Source: Brasilonema angustatum HA4187-MV1
GTDB lineage: Bacteria; Cyanobacteriota; Cyanobacteriia; Cyanobacteriales; Nostocaceae
NCBI GenBank assembly: GCA_019359695.1
Contig: JAHHGV010000021.1
Span: 78,663 to 142,662, forward strand
Direction of reading: 5' to 3'
DNA: 64,000 nt
This document shows positions 1-7,977 of the stretch, one piece after another. A model generated the notes under the pieces. That model was not told the origin of the DNA. It saw only the letters and a list, made by a program, of their open reading frames with translations, and did not search any database. Each line of letters starts with the position of its first letter. Positions within the stretch are counted from its first letter, which is position 1. A program made the translations under genes and the position numbers.

Positions 1-605
1 TTTAGTTGGTATACCGATCTTTGCTAGATATTGATAGGCTTTCCCTGATAAATTTCGGCTAGCTTTCAGGCGTAATCAAGAAAAATAAGGTTTCTTACCC
101 AGTTGATTTGACCGATTAATAGAATAATATCTCAACTAACGGAGTTTGAACAAGTAAAATCTGGAATAAAGATATCTTTGAACATAATTTGGTCTCAAGT
201 CAAGAAAATCATGATTATTGGTTCTGGAGGTGCACGTAAATCTACCCTTTCTTTCAAGAAACACAGGAGTGTAAGGGTGTAGGGGTGTAGGGGTGTAGGG
301 GAGCCAGTACTTGATGAGGGTCTCCCCACCTAGGTATCTGGTGAGACCAGCGCGAATGACGGCTTTCCCGACAGAGGCGACTGGCGTATGCGCTTTGCGC
401 ACGCCCAGAGGTCTAAAGCGCAGCGAGACCGTTCGGCCACCAAAAGCAGTCAGGCAGTTTTTACAAGATATTTCTCGTTCTTTGGCTTCGGCAGAGAATG
501 CCCAATAGATGCAGGGTGAAAAGCTACCAACACCATACTCTCGTTACACTGAGAAAAAATATTGTCCTAATTCTGCCCAAAAATCAGGGTACCAAGAGTA
601 AAACT
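1..605. other. gene-free left edge with mosaic repeat
   Basis: No convincing gene is seen in this stretch. It holds a run of GTGTAGGG-type units (about 271-300) that leads into a G+C-rich mosaic repeat (about 300-445). The repeat shares blocks such as GCGAATGACGGCTTTCCCGA and GGTCTAAAGCG with the copy at 39.4 kb. Open frames here look like translated repeats. Confidence 0.6.
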
Positions 606-1550
606 ATGAAAGCAGTAGTTATCCGTCGATATGGCTCTCCTGAGGTGTTTCAGTACGAAGATGTAGAACCTCCAAAAATTAAACCCAATCAGTTACTTGT
701 CAAAGTTCATGCGACTTGCGTTAATCCCGTTGATTGGAAAATGCGCAAAGGAATGTTGAAATTTATCACGGGTAACAAATTTCCCATGATTATAGGGTTT
801 GATTTGTCGGGAGAAGTTATAGAAGTTGGTTCTCAAGTTACGCAATTCAAGGTAGGAGACGTTATCTACGGCTCTATTAGTCCATTGGGGGGAGCTTATG
901 CAGAATTTGCAGCCGTTCCAGAAAAGAATGCTGCTCTTAAACCAACAAACATGACTTATGAAGAAGCAGCCTCTATTCCCGTAGCAGCACTCACTGCACT
1001 GCAAGGGCTGCGAGATTTGGGGAACATTCAACCAAATCAAAAGGTTCTTGTGAATGGCGGTTCTGGTGGTGTGGGTATTTTTGCAGTGCAAATTGCTAAA
1101 GCTTTAGGCGCACAAGTAACGGCAGTTTGCAGTACAAAAAATATTGATTTTGTAAAATCTTTGGGAGCAGACCAGATAATCGACTATACACAACAAGACT
1201 TCACCCAAGAATTAGGGCAGTACGACATCATTTTGGATGCAGTTGCTAAGCAGTCCTTTTCTGGTTGTAAACAAGCTCTAAAACCAAATGGAATTTACGT
1301 GACGACACTCCCTAGCCTTGAAAGCTTTGTCCAGATTATCTTGACAGCGCTGATTCCTGGTAAAAAAGCTAAATTTATCCTTGAAAGACCTAATACTCAG
1401 GACTTAGTTTACCTCAAAGAGTTGATTTCGGCTGGTAAAATTCGCTCAGTGATTGATCGCACCTACCCTCTACAAGAACTCGCCGCCGCTCATACATATA
1501 GCGAAACAGAGCGAGCAGTAGGTAAAATTGCCATTACCGTTGCGAATTAA
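606..1550 (+). CDS. NAD(P)-dependent quinone oxidoreductase (zinc-independent MDR family)
   Basis: Medium-chain dehydrogenase/reductase of the quinone oxidoreductase (QOR) type, likely a cytosolic NADPH-dependent reductase of quinones or enones. The start MKAVVIRRYGSPEVF and following GroES-like fold, the segment GFDLSGEVIEVGSQVTQFKVGD, and the nucleotide-binding motif NGGSGGVGIFAVQIAK are typical. The catalytic and structural zinc ligands of alcohol dehydrogenases are absent, which fits QOR. I chose the start at 606 because the family begins with MKA; an in-frame ATG at 498 would add 36 residues of unlike sequence. The gene stands alone and is followed by a clear terminator. The substrate cannot be told from sequence. 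Confidence 0.88.
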   Translation: MKAVVIRRYGSPEVFQYEDVEPPKIKPNQLLVKVHATCVNPVDWKMRKGMLKFITGNKFPMIIGFDLSGEVIEVGSQVTQFKVGDVIYGSISPLGGAYAEFAAVPEKNAALKPTNMTYEEAASIPVAALTALQGLRDLGNIQPNQKVLVNGGSGGVGIFAVQIAKALGAQVTAVCSTKNIDFVKSLGADQIIDYTQQDFTQELGQYDIILDAVAKQSFSGCKQALKPNGIYVTTLPSLESFVQIILTALIPGKKAKFILERPNTQDLVYLKELISAGKIRSVIDRTYPLQELAAAHTYSETERAVGKIAITVAN

Positions 1551-1604
1551 TGTGTGGAACTTTTGTGGGAATTCTTAAAATAACAGTCGAAAATTGTACT
1601 AGAC

Positions 1605-1628
1605 AAGCCTGCATTTGCAGGCTTTTTC
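1605..1628 (+). terminator. Rho-independent terminator
   Basis: AAGCCTGCATTTGCAGGCTT forms a stem with a short ATTT-type loop and runs into T residues, 55 bases after the oxidoreductase stop. Confidence 0.8.
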
Positions 1629-2208
1629 ATTTCGAGAAGATGCAGAAAAAGCATAAAGATATTGCTTTTTCTTATATAAAACACTCAAAATTCTTATCCA
1701 AAGGGATAAAATAGATTTAACCGTTAATCAAACTACAATTGTAAATACATAAAATAGTATCTGCACTTACAGATAAAAACCATCAGATAAAATAGTAAAA
1801 CTTGTCTTTTTTCAATTGTAGGAATACTATAATAAATAGTAATTGCATATACAGAACTTTTGCATATAGCTCTTTCGTCTTATGTCTGAGTACAGATGAA
1901 ATCTTGTTAATTTATGCGAAAATTTATTGCCTAAACAGCAGAAAAGTCTTATGGCAAGCCAATTGCTATTGAGTACAAAAATACTTAATCCTCTCCCCCA
2001 TAAATTCAAGTACCCTGATCCTGGAAATACTAGTACCCCTACCCCAAGACAAATTTTAAATTTCCATTAAATCAAGGTTCACACACACTTGAGTACAGCT
2101 TTAATCAATTCAATAAATTCAATCGGCGTTAGAGACACAGCCATCTTTGCAAATACCTGATATAAGCAGAGAATATAGCACACCGCTATTTTCATTCCTG
2201 CAAAACCG
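1629..2208. other. AT-rich intergenic region upstream of nifP
   Basis: About 580 bases without a credible gene. It presumably holds the promoter of the nif accessory genes. I looked for the NtcA pattern GTA-N8-TAC and found no clean match. Confidence 0.4.
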
Positions 2209-2973
2209 ATGCAACAGCCCTTCGACTCTATCAGGAATTTAAAAATTGCAAAAATGCTGGGCGACAATCCACACTGGCTTTTTGCTATACTTTCTGGTGT
2301 TTATTTTGAGCCGCTATTAACTGATTTTCGCATCATATTTGAGCGAGATCCAGCAGCACGCAATTGGCTAGAGGTACTGTTTTGTTACCCTGGATTCCAC
2401 GCACTATGTTTGCACCGGCTTGCTCATTCGTTGCACAGTCGTGGAGTGGTTTTTATCCCCCGCTTGATTTCTCACTTAGGACGGTTTCTGACAGGAATTG
2501 AAATTCATCCGGATGCGGAGATTGGTAAGGGTGTGTTTATCGACCACGGTATGGGTATTGTCATTGGCGAAACTGCTATCGTTGGCGACAATACGCTGAT
2601 TTACCAAGGTGTAACCCTTGGTGGAACTGGAAAACAAAGTGGTAAGCGCCATCCTACCTTGGGGAAAAACGTTGTTGTAGGGGCGGGTGCAAAAGTTTTG
2701 GGCAATATTGAGATAGGCGATCGCGTCCGTGTCGGTGCAGGTTCCATTGTTTTACGCGATGTTCCACCAGATTCCACTGTTGTGGGAGTTCCAGGACGGA
2801 TTGTTTCTCGCAAGCAAAATGAACAGCTCTCCCCCCTAGAACACGCAAAACTACCCGATTTAGAAGCGAGTGTCATTCGCTCTTTGCTGGAACGTATTGA
2901 GCAACTCGAACAAAAGCTACAAACTTTTACAAATCAGAAAACGAAAAAAGAATTGGTGACAAAGGAACGTTAA
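2209..2973 (+). CDS. nifP: serine O-acetyltransferase, nif-linked (NifP/CysE2)
   Basis: Makes O-acetylserine from serine and acetyl-CoA, the precursor of cysteine; the nif-linked copy is thought to supply sulfur for nitrogenase iron-sulfur clusters. The protein shows the family core [18 protein letters not shown], then a left-handed beta-helix of hexapeptides (about residues 100-190) with the catalytic-site stretch [14 protein letters not shown], and ends with a charged tail. The length is close to usual. The ATG at 2209 gives 254 residues; an ATG at 2254 (MLGDN) is an alternative. It is followed after 2 bases by a small gene and then by nifV, nifZ and nifT, an order known from Nostoc-type cyanobacteria, which is why I prefer nifP to a housekeeping cysE. 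Confidence 0.85.
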   Translation: MQQPFDSIRNLKIAKMLGDNPHWLFAILSGVYFEPLLTDFRIIFERDPAARNWLEVLFCYPGFHALCLHRLAHSLHSRGVVFIPRLISHLGRFLTGIEIHPDAEIGKGVFIDHGMGIVIGETAIVGDNTLIYQGVTLGGTGKQSGKRHPTLGKNVVVGAGAKVLGNIEIGDRVRVGAGSIVLRDVPPDSTVVGVPGRIVSRKQNEQLSPLEHAKLPDLEASVIRSLLERIEQLEQKLQTFTNQKTKKELVTKER

Positions 2974-2975
2974 CT

Positions 2976-3221
2976 ATGTTGCAATCGTGTAGTTTCCAAG
3001 CCTCAGGCGAGCATATTGTGCAGATCCCCGTGAGCGATCGCAGGCAAATCTGTCACCGCTTGCAAGAATTAATGATCAACTGTTGGTGTCATCCTGATGG
3101 TTCTTTGCGGGTACAAGTGAATAGTTGTCTGACAGCTATTCTTGTCCGCAGTACCGTACTGCAATTTATGGGAAGTCGCCAAGAATTAATCGATTGGCTA
3201 GAAAAATGTTGGCAGGTTTAA
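2976..3221 (+). CDS. small conserved protein of the cyanobacterial nif cluster (Asr1405-like)
   Basis: 81 residues, starting 2 bases after nifP, so almost certainly translated from the same mRNA. It has three cysteines in its first half (CSFQ, ICHR, CWCH) and a C-terminal helix ending IDWLEKCW. There is no signal peptide or membrane segment. By position it matches the small gene that sits between nifP and nifV in Anabaena-type genomes; the function is not known to me. The spacing and conserved position make it a real gene despite its size. Confidence 0.7.
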   Translation: MLQSCSFQASGEHIVQIPVSDRRQICHRLQELMINCWCHPDGSLRVQVNSCLTAILVRSTVLQFMGSRQELIDWLEKCWQV

Positions 3222-3440
3222 ATTTTTGAGGATTTTAATTTGAGATCAGCAAGCCTGAAAACAGGCGTGAGGTGTGAAAAGAAGTATGAAGGGTTAGGTT
3301 GACGTTCAGGTGTTAAAATTTTTCTTTTACCCTACTAGAAGGGGTACGGGGGTTTCTCCCGCCCTGGGAAAGTATCTGTAGCGTCTACATCCTTTATCCT
3401 TATACCTTTATACTTTATAGTTTTGGTAAAACTTTCTCTT

Positions 3441-3638
3441 ATGGCAAACCATCAAACTCATGTAAAATTTATTGATTTTTTAGAAAAGGAATTTGCACTT
3501 TCAACTGTGGACATTTCTGTAGCATTACGTAAACATGAGTTAGATAATAGTCCTTTATCAATGCTTCTTTGGCAGTATGGCTTAGTTGACATAGAACAGC
3601 TTGAACGCATTTTAGATTGGCTAGAAGACCAATGTTAA
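3441..3638 (+). CDS. DUF2949 family small protein
   Basis: About 65 residues from the ATG at 3441 (MANHQTH); an upstream in-frame start at 3423 would add six residues. The pattern of a short helical N-terminus, VALRKHELDNSPLSMLLWQYGLVDIEQLERILDWLE, is that of the cyanobacterial DUF2949 family, here seen in pieces: ALRKHE, LLWQYGLV and LDWLED. Its role is unknown. It lies in the nif accessory cluster about 220 bases after the preceding small gene, in the position of asr1406 of Anabaena, so a link to nitrogen fixation is inferred from context only. Confidence 0.72.
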   Translation: MANHQTHVKFIDFLEKEFALSTVDISVALRKHELDNSPLSMLLWQYGLVDIEQLERILDWLEDQC

Positions 3639-3772
3639 ACAATTCAAATTTTAGCTGATATAAATCAGCAGCAATCATTAAAATATTCAAGACTTAAGAA
3701 GACTGTAGAAATTCCAATTTGCAGTCAAAATGACAATAGAAAAATCTTGAATAACTTTAGGAGGATATGACG

Positions 3773-3892
3773 ATGATTTCTAGCTTAATAGCCGGATTGG
3801 GCATTCTAGTGTTTTCCGGGCTTGCGAATACATATCTCAGTCATATGCTATTTGGTGAGACAGAATCCCCACCAGATAATAACAATTTGTAG
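3773..3892 (+). CDS. 39-residue putative membrane peptide in the nif cluster
   Basis: Short reading frame starting MISSLIAGLGILVFSGL and ending SPPDNNNL. An AGGAGG ribosome-binding site at 3759-3764 lies 8 bases before the ATG at 3773; an ATG at 3767 is too close to it, which decides the start. The N-terminal 20 residues form one hydrophobic segment, the tail is polar and acidic. It is in line with the nif genes on both sides. No family recognised. The strong ribosome-binding site is the main support for it being translated. Confidence 0.55.
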   Translation: MISSLIAGLGILVFSGLANTYLSHMLFGETESPPDNNNL

Positions 3893-4169
3893 TTGATACC
3901 AAATTCTTGTTTGATGGCATACAGATAGAGCAAGAATTATCAATTATCAATAGTGATATTTGGGTGAAAAGCCAAAATACAACAATCAAAATATTCCTAT
4001 AATTCATGGAATAGATTTGACAACACAAGAGTGATTCATCTCCGTGTAAATTTACTTGCATTAGATTCCAGATAAACCGAAATCACCAAAAAAAGATTCT
4101 CGGTTCTGACCCTAATAAGTCTGAGTTCAATGCTTGTCATCATTCATCATTTTCTCAGAGGTATTTAAG

Positions 4170-5309
4170 ATGAATCAAGTTCTGGTAAATGACACAACAC
4201 TACGCGACGGCGAACAAGCAGCAGGAGTAGCCTTTAACTTACAAGAGAAAGTCGCGATCGCCAAGTTTCTCGATACCATCGGCGTTCATGAGTTGGAAGT
4301 CGGTATTCCGGCGATGGGTGAAGAAGAAACACGAGCGATATCAGCAATTACTCAGTTAGATTTGCAAGCCAAACTGCTTGGCTGGAACCGCGCTGTTGTA
4401 TCTGATATTCAAGCTTCCATAGCTTGCGGTTTGAAGCGAGTGCATATCGCTATTCCCGTTTCTGGAATCCAAATCGCTGCTAAATTTCATGGTCAGTGGC
4501 GAGTCACTCTGCAACAATTGAGAGATAGCATTAACTTTGCTCTTGATAAAGGTCTTTGGGTGTCGGTAGGAGGAGAAGATTCTTCTAGAGCTGATGAAAA
4601 CTTCCTTCTCGATGTTGCGCAATATGCCCAGGAATGGGGTGCATCACGGTTTCGTTTTTGTGACACAGTAGGCATTCTCGACCCCTTCAGCACATACACT
4701 AAAGTCAAAAGATTAGTGACGGCTTTAGTCATTCCCGTAGAAATTCACACTCACAATGATTTTGGCTTGGCAACTGCCAACGCTCTTGCTGGTCTTAAAG
4801 CTGGAGCCTTATCAGTCAATACTACAGTCAACGGGTTAGGCGAAAGAGCCGGAAATGCAGCTTTAGAAGAAGTTGTCATGGGTCTTAAACGCATACACGG
4901 CGTTAATATGGGTATTGAAACGCCTCGTTTATTAGAACTGTCTCGACTTGTTGCGTCTGCATCAGGATCTCATGTACCACCTTGGAAGGCAATTGTCGGT
5001 GAGAATGCCTTTGCCCACGAAGCTGGTATTCATGCTCACGGCGTACTGCAAAACCCCATCACTTACGAGCCGTTTGCTCCCCAGGAAGTAGGCTGGGAGC
5101 GGCGTTTGGTTGTGGGTAAGCATTCTGGTCGGCATTTATTATCTAGTATCCTGCAAGAGCATGGTATTTTTCTGAGTTCACAAGAAACTCAATCTGTTTT
5201 AGATGCGGTAAGACAAGAATCAGTAGAGAAAAAACGCAGTTTAACCGTGCAAGAACTGTTGGATTTAGTACAAGAACAACAGAGGTATTCACATGCGACC
5301 ATCAGATGA
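4170..5309 (+). CDS. nifV: homocitrate synthase NifV
   Basis: Condenses acetyl-CoA with 2-oxoglutarate to give homocitrate, the organic ligand of the nitrogenase iron-molybdenum cofactor. The HMGL-like TIM barrel starts with [17 protein letters not shown], carries the metal-binding [16 protein letters not shown] motif, the glycine-rich [19 protein letters not shown], and the C-terminal HEAGIHAHG. Length 379 residues is normal. An upstream ATG at 4134 would add 12 residues; 4170 ([14 protein letters not shown]) matches the family. It overlaps nifZ by 17 bases, implying translational coupling. Clear assignment because of the nif neighbours; isopropylmalate synthases are longer. Confidence 0.95.
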   Translation: MNQVLVNDTTLRDGEQAAGVAFNLQEKVAIAKFLDTIGVHELEVGIPAMGEEETRAISAITQLDLQAKLLGWNRAVVSDIQASIACGLKRVHIAIPVSGIQIAAKFHGQWRVTLQQLRDSINFALDKGLWVSVGGEDSSRADENFLLDVAQYAQEWGASRFRFCDTVGILDPFSTYTKVKRLVTALVIPVEIHTHNDFGLATANALAGLKAGALSVNTTVNGLGERAGNAALEEVVMGLKRIHGVNMGIETPRLLELSRLVASASGSHVPPWKAIVGENAFAHEAGIHAHGVLQNPITYEPFAPQEVGWERRLVVGKHSGRHLLSSILQEHGIFLSSQETQSVLDAVRQESVEKKRSLTVQELLDLVQEQQRYSHATIR

Positions 5310-5583
5310 AGTAGAACTAGAAGAACCACCAGCTTTTAATATTGGTGATAAAGTCCGATTGCGTAAAGTTATTAAGAACGATGGCACTTTTCCTGGTCAA
5401 GAGATTGGAGTTATCTTAGCGACAAAAGGAGATACTGGCTACGTTGCTAGTATAGGCACTTATTTACAAAGGTCCTATATCTATGCAGTCCATTTTTTGG
5501 ACAAAGGATTTGTCATAGGTTGTCTCAAAAAAGAATTAGAACTTGTTGAGAAAGGGCAAGAACTGACTGAGGAAGTCTTATAA
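5293..5583 (+). CDS. nifZ: nitrogen fixation protein NifZ
   Basis: Small protein that helps mature the P-clusters of the nitrogenase MoFe protein. The 96 residues contain the NifZ core: NIGDKVRLRKVIKNDGTFPG and GDTGYVASIGTYLQ, then a basic-acidic C-terminal part. The start overlaps the end of nifV in another frame. nifT follows after 75 bases. Confidence 0.92.
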   Translation: MRPSDEVELEEPPAFNIGDKVRLRKVIKNDGTFPGQEIGVILATKGDTGYVASIGTYLQRSYIYAVHFLDKGFVIGCLKKELELVEKGQELTEEVL

Positions 5584-5658
5584 ACTTATTTTTCTGAACA
5601 GAAAATCAGACATTTCTCAAATACATTAATCTCAACACTAGGAAGCGGTAAAATTCTT

Positions 5659-5862
5659 ATGAAAGTCATGCTGCGTCAAAATGATGCTGGAAACTTGGTC
5701 GTCTACGTTGCCAAGAAAGACCTTGAAGAAGAAGTTGTCAAACAAACTGAAGGACCAGAAGGCAAAATTTTGACCTTAGCAAATGGCTGGGAATTAGCAT
5801 TTACTAACTTGCCAGAATTGGTAGATTTACCTCAGACTGTAGAGGCTAAACGCCTTTCTTAG
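5659..5862 (+). CDS. nifT: nitrogen fixation protein NifT/FixU
   Basis: 67-residue protein of the NifT/FixU family, found with nitrogenase genes but without an assigned biochemical role. It begins MKVMLRQNDAGNLVVYVAKKDLEE, with the family's GWELAFTNLP and a C-terminal LPETVEAKRL-like ending (here VDLPQTVEAKRLS). It closes the nifV-nifZ-nifT run. Confidence 0.92.
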   Translation: MKVMLRQNDAGNLVVYVAKKDLEEEVVKQTEGPEGKILTLANGWELAFTNLPELVDLPQTVEAKRLS

Positions 5863-6517
5863 TTTAGCATCAAGCCTCTTGCAAAATTAAGAGGGAACAG
5901 GGAACAGGCAAGAAGGGAGGTGGTGTTTCTTTCATTTGTTACCAGCGTGTAACCGCGCACGAGTTTAAGGCTGAGATCTTGCACTTGTGCCAACAACCGC
6001 CTAGGGTTTAAACCCTAGTCTCATAGTCAAAGTCGTCTAAAGACGACTGCATAAGCCTTTGAGTCTACTTTAAGAGACTTGAAGTGTAAGCCTCCCAATT
6101 GATTCCGAGGCTGAGATCTTGCACTTGTGCCAACAACCGCCTAGGGTTTAAACCCTAGTCTCATAGTCAAAGTCGTCTAAAGACGACTGCATAAGCCTTT
6201 AAGTCTACTTTAAGAGACTTGAAGTGTAAGCCTCCCAATTGATTCCGAGGCGGACGAGGTTGCGTTGTTGAGAATGGTGCAAAATGTCAGTTAAAACGGA
6301 ACGGCACATGCTACAAGTCGGGCTTTGCGTTTCCCTTCGCAGTGCCTCCTCAAAGACTAACAAGAGTCCGTTTTAACGGACTTGGACTTTGAGCCAAGAA
6401 ATTTATTTCTTGGCGTTCTTGGTGGACAAAAATAAGAAAGCAAGATCTAAGTATTACGATTATTTGTGCCCACTTAAAAAAGACAACCCACACAAAAAAT
6501 CCACTGATTAAAAAAAC
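5863..6517. other. gene-free, palindrome-rich region after nifT
   Basis: About 650 bases with no credible gene. It holds the 140-bp tandem duplication listed separately, and after it the perfect inverted repeats AGTCCGTTTTAACGGACT (6365-6382) and a 10-bp-arm hairpin GCCAAGAAAT/ATTTCTTGGC (6393-6414). GTTAAAACGGA (6290-6300) is also the inverse of TCCGTTTTAAC at 6367-6377. Confidence 0.6.
5971..6250. repeat. two tandem copies of a 140-bp palindromic unit
   Basis: Copies at 5971-6110 and 6111-6250 differ at one visible place (CCTTTGAG against CCTTTAAG). Each unit contains three palindromes: CTAGGGTTTAAACCCTAG, AGTCGTCTAAAGACGACT and AAGTCTACTTTAAGAGACTT-type. The near identity points to a recent duplication. 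Confidence 0.85.
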
Positions 6518-7081
6518 ATGGGTCATCATTACTTGAAATTATCTGAATTTAACCTTGAAGGACAATTCCTGAGCTTTGTTGGTGATAGCCCAGGCAAATC
6601 CAAATACTTACAACTGGCGTTAGAATCTGAGGATGTACAAATCAAAATTCCCAAAGAATTACGTAAACACCTCAATTTATCTCTAATTCCTGGCGAGCAA
6701 ATTCGTGTATTTGGTATCAGTAAGCTAGACACCCAAACAGGCGAAGTCAAACTAAAAGCTTTTAGCATAGCACCACTTGGTTTTTGTTCGACTCAAAAAA
6801 CACCCGTTCAACAACACAAACGTGCTCCTAAGGCAAAGATTTTAACCTGCCAAAAATCTGGCTGTGTTAAACGTGGTGCAAAAAATTACTTGTCAGAATT
6901 AGAAAAGATTTTGTACACTCGCGGTTTATCAGATCAAGTCATCATTGAGCGGACTAGTTGTTTAAAATGTTGTAAAAACGCACCGAATTTGATTTTGCAA
7001 ATTGGGACAAAAGAATATAAGAATCTTCATCCAGAGGCGATCGTCTCTTTACTGGAAGATTATTTGGTATCAAATCCGTGA
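6518..7081 (+). CDS. (2Fe-2S) ferredoxin-domain protein, thioredoxin-like fold
   Basis: 187 residues. The N-terminal half (about 1-90) looks like a small beta-barrel/OB-like part with LEGQFLSFVGDS. The C-terminal half has the cysteine pattern of thioredoxin-like 2Fe-2S ferredoxins: CQKSGC around residue 111 and CLKCCKNAP around 147. The last helix LHPEAIVSLLEDYL is typical of the family. Such proteins are common in cyanobacteria; partner and redox role are unknown. It follows the nif cluster on the same strand, so a role in electron supply or cluster handling during fixation is possible, but this is inference. Confidence 0.82.
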   Translation: MGHHYLKLSEFNLEGQFLSFVGDSPGKSKYLQLALESEDVQIKIPKELRKHLNLSLIPGEQIRVFGISKLDTQTGEVKLKAFSIAPLGFCSTQKTPVQQHKRAPKAKILTCQKSGCVKRGAKNYLSELEKILYTRGLSDQVIIERTSCLKCCKNAPNLILQIGTKEYKNLHPEAIVSLLEDYLVSNP

Positions 7082-7106
7082 GCAACTGAATGATAGCAAT
7101 CGGTTC

Positions 7107-7144
7107 AGAACCCCGACTTCGTAAGAGTTGTCGGGGTTCTTGTT
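7107..7144 (+). terminator. Rho-independent terminator
   Basis: AGAACCCCGAC (7107-7117) pairs with GTCGGGGTTCT (7130-7140), followed by a T-rich TGTTTGTTC. It lies 25 bases after the ferredoxin-domain gene. Confidence 0.85.
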
Positions 7145-7175
7145 TGTTCATGGCAAATGGGATAAAAAAGCTTAA

Positions 7176-7437
7176 ACCTCACCCTCGCTTGAATCGGCGC
7201 TAAAATCTTTCCCTCTCCTTAATAAGGAGAGGGATGCCCGACAGGGCAGGGTGAGGTAGAAATCATGAATGCAACCCGCGTATCCCTTTGGCTAACTTTT
7301 TCCGTAACCTCACCCTCGCTTGAATCGGTGCTAAAATCTTTCCCTCTCCTTAAGGAGAGGGATGCCCGACAGGGCAGGGTGAGGTAGAAATCATGAATGC
7401 AACCCGCGTATCCCTTTGGCTAACTTTTTCCGTAACC
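7176..7437. repeat. tandem copies of a ~131-bp intergenic repeat
   Basis: Copy 1 starts at 7176 and copy 2 at 7307. The second lacks 4 bases (TCCTTAATAAGGAG becomes TCCTTAAGGAG). Each copy has the palindromes CCCTCTCC..GGAGAGGG and TGCCCGACAGGGCA inside CCTCACCCT..AGGGTGAGG arms. This is the REP-like element family common between cyanobacterial genes; a relative lies inside the CHAT gene at 9393-9430. Confidence 0.85.
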
Positions 7438-7501
7438 TCAACCTCCGCCAATGTAATGTATATTTGTTTGTCCCTACAATCTTCAACAACCAAGGTTCAG
7501 C

Positions 7502-7951
7502 ATGACTCAACTCTCTACCGCCGAAATCGAGCAATATCGCGAAGTTTTGCCAAATGATGCATCTTTCCAGTCAGCACTCACTCAGCTCGAACAACACAAC
7601 GGCGACATTGACTCTTATTTAGATGAGATTTTGTTAGATAAATTCGGTGCGACGAGAGACTATCAAAAATCTCTGCGGGAAGTGACACTCAAGCGGTTGC
7701 GCAAAGAACTCTGCGGCGCTGATGATAGTTTCCGTACCAAAGTGCAGGAATACAAAAGAAATCCAGCGAGTGCGCCGTTACTCACAGGGTTGATTGTCTC
7801 ATTGCTTGGTATGACTGGAGTACCACTCGACCCTAACATTGCTACTGTTATTGTGTTGTACATTGTCCATGTCGGCATCGATATTTTTTGTGAGTATACC
7901 GAACCAGATGCTGATGCTTCGGGAAACCAACCACCAAAAAATCAATCCTGA
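7502..7951 (+). CDS. uncharacterised protein with C-terminal membrane segment
   Basis: 149 residues; not recognised. Residues 1-60 look helical and acidic, with a UBA/CUE-like feel (DASFQSALTQLEQHNGDIDSYLDEIL), residues 55-85 are basic, and residues 95-130 form a hydrophobic hairpin or two membrane segments (LLTGLIVSLLGMTGVPL and ATVIVLYIVHVGIDIFC). The tail is acidic. The gene ends 26 bases from the end of the CHAT-STAND-TPR gene on the other strand, so the two are convergent and not an operon. A functional link with that gene is only a guess from proximity. Confidence 0.6.
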   Translation: MTQLSTAEIEQYREVLPNDASFQSALTQLEQHNGDIDSYLDEILLDKFGATRDYQKSLREVTLKRLRKELCGADDSFRTKVQEYKRNPASAPLLTGLIVSLLGMTGVPLDPNIATVIVLYIVHVGIDIFCEYTEPDADASGNQPPKNQS

Positions 7952-7977
7952 AGCACCTCATCAAGCCTGATTTCCAA

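Noticed and set aside
1551..2208. NtcA-binding site upstream of nifP
   Set aside because: Patterns near GTA..TAC have wrong spacing; none fits GTA-N8-TAC.
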